Shown here: piece after piece, positions 24,853 to 25,819 of the stretch
How positions within the stretch are numbered: position 1 is the first letter of the stretch
Layout: each line of letters opens with the position of its first letter
From: Rhodovulum sp.
Lineage (GTDB): Bacteria; Pseudomonadota; Alphaproteobacteria; Rhodobacterales; Rhodobacteraceae
Assembly (NCBI GenBank): GCA_020637615.1
Contig: JACKKC010000037.1
Location: forward strand, 1 to 25,819
Length of the DNA stretch: 25,819 nucleotides
Reading direction: 5' to 3'
Translations under genes and position numbers: made by a program
Notes under the pieces: generated by a model
What the model saw: the letters and a program-made list of their open reading frames with translations, nothing else
Database searches by the model: none
What the model was told of the DNA's origin: nothing

Positions 24853-25819
24853 CTATTTGCCGAGACAGAAACTCGCAAATATCACGTCGAGGACGGCTTC
24901 GACATCGGTTTTTCCGACAAGCGCATCGAGCGACCGGAGTACGGCCCTAATGTGCTCGGAGATCAAGATATTGTCCCCACAACGCGTATCCAACCCAGCA
25001 ATAGCCATCCTGGCTTCATCCAGTGCATTCCGGATCGCCACACGCTGTCGCTCGTGTGTCAGCGAGGCCGATGACGAGACCCGCTCGCCCAGGACTTCTG
25101 CCATTCGGAGGACCAACTGATCGAGGCCCTGTCCCGACGTGCCGGACACTGCCAACCCATCCGACTCGTCGCGGAGATCAGCCTTCGCCAATGCGACGAT
25201 GTCACCCCCACGGACTCCAACGTCGAGATCTGAGACGTCACCTGGGTCGTCCACTACGAACACTCGCAAGTCGGCGGCCTCGGCACGGTGGCGAGCCCGT
25301 GCCACTCCAAGGCTCTCGATCTCCTCGGTGTCGTCCCGGAGCCCTGCCGTATCGAGCAAGGTCACCGGTAGGCCGCGAATGTCCATCCGGACCTCGATCA
25401 CGTCGCGCGTCGTTCCCGGAATGCTCGAGGTCAGCGCGACCTCACGGGCGGCCAGCGCATTGATCAGCGTCGATTTGCCGACATTCGGCCGGCCCATGAT
25501 GGCCACCTCAAACCCGTCCCGAAGACGTTCCGCGCCCCGGCTCATCGCGAGTTCTGCGTCGAACTCCCTGGCCACCGAAGCGAGGGTGTCGCGGACGAGG
25601 GGCGGAAGCTCCTCGGGCACCTCCTCGTCGGCAAAGTCGATGGTCGCCTCGACATGCGCCAGCGCGCGGACAAGTCTGGTGCGCCAGCCTTCTGCCTTGC
25701 GGGACAGACCGCCTTCCATGAGCCGCAAAGCCTGGCGGCGCTGAACCTCGGTTTCCGCTGAGAGAAGATCGGCGAGCCCCTCGACCTGGGCGAGATCGAC
25801 GCGCCCGTTCATCAGAGCG
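24853..25819 (-). CDS. mnmE: tRNA modification GTPase MnmE (5' end outside window)
   Basis: About 321 C-terminal residues are present, entering through ALMNGRVDLAQVEGLADLLSAET; the tetrahydrofolate-binding N-terminal ~120 residues lie beyond 25819. MnmE works with MnmG on wobble uridine modification. The GTPase domain has G1 GRPNVGKSTL, G2 SSIPGTTRDV and G3 DTAGLRDD. The expected G4 NKxD reads AKAD, so its Asn is missing. The C-terminal FASFCLGK matches the FC(I/L)GK catalytic Cys motif. The stop TAG is three bases from the mnmG ATG, so the two are translated from one message. Confidence 0.96.
   Translation of the reverse strand, partial: ALMNGRVDLAQVEGLADLLSAETEVQRRQALRLMEGGLSRKAEGWRTRLVRALAHVEATIDFADEEVPEELPPLVRDTLASVAREFDAELAMSRGAERLRDGFEVAIMGRPNVGKSTLINALAAREVALTSSIPGTTRDVIEVRMDIRGLPVTLLDTAGLRDDTEEIESLGVARARHRAEAADLRVFVVDDPGDVSDLDVGVRGGDIVALAKADLRDESDGLAVSGTSGQGLDQLVLRMAEVLGERVSSSASLTHERQRVAIRNALDEARMAIAGLDTRCGDNILISEHIRAVLRSLDALVGKTDVEAVLDVIFASFCLGK

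Overview
The window reads as a chromosomal, origin-proximal stretch of a high-GC alphaproteobacterium, most likely Rhodobacteraceae (Roseobacter/Paracoccus relatives). The basis is the gene order mnmE-mnmG-rsmG-parA-parB, then hemW-rdgB-rph and hrcA-grpE, a dnaK promoter of the alphaproteobacterial RpoH type, and protein sequences that resemble that family. No database search was possible; all names rest on motifs, length and context.

Layout. 1-130: the last ~42 codons of a gene that looks like the flagellar export ATPase fliI. 131-2108: an accessory patch with lower GC, holding no recognisable gene up to 516, then a secreted amidohydrolase whose 3' end is broken by several frameshifts, then an intergenic repeat. 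2109-3760 (minus): adenosine-kinase-like PfkB kinase and endonuclease III. 3865-4719 (plus): AraC-HTH/O6-methylguanine methyltransferase fusion. 4720-5071: non-coding, rich in inverted repeats. 5072-7723 (minus): cysQ-kdsB-galU, nucleotide and surface-polysaccharide precursor metabolism. 7831-8223: YciA-type acyl-CoA thioesterase. 8239-8835 (minus): alkB, divergent from dnaK. 9020-14955 (plus): dnaK, dnaJ, mutS. 15089-16084 (minus): an orphan BMP-family periplasmic binding protein. 16290-17991 (minus): hrcA-grpE. 18136-20626 (plus): rph-rdgB-hemW with stop/start overlaps. 20628-25819 (minus): mnmE (5' end outside the window), mnmG, rsmG, parA, parB.

How the genes work together. parA, parB and two perfect 16-bp parS sites (one over the mnmG start codon, one inside rsmG) form a complete chromosome segregation locus. 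DnaK, DnaJ and GrpE make the Hsp70 machine; HrcA is encoded with grpE, but no CIRCE operator is visible and dnaK has an RpoH-like promoter instead. Four DNA repair genes (nth, Ada-like methyltransferase, alkB, mutS) are scattered over 12 kb.

I did not find a new defence or mobile system. The least explained signal is a ~57-bp intergenic element present twice (2016-2071 and 12185-12242). It combines a GTTAACACTTTA box, a constant 28-bp spacing and a palindrome centred on CCATGG whose outer arms differ between copies yet stay self-complementary. The nested inverted repeats at 4860-4949 come second.
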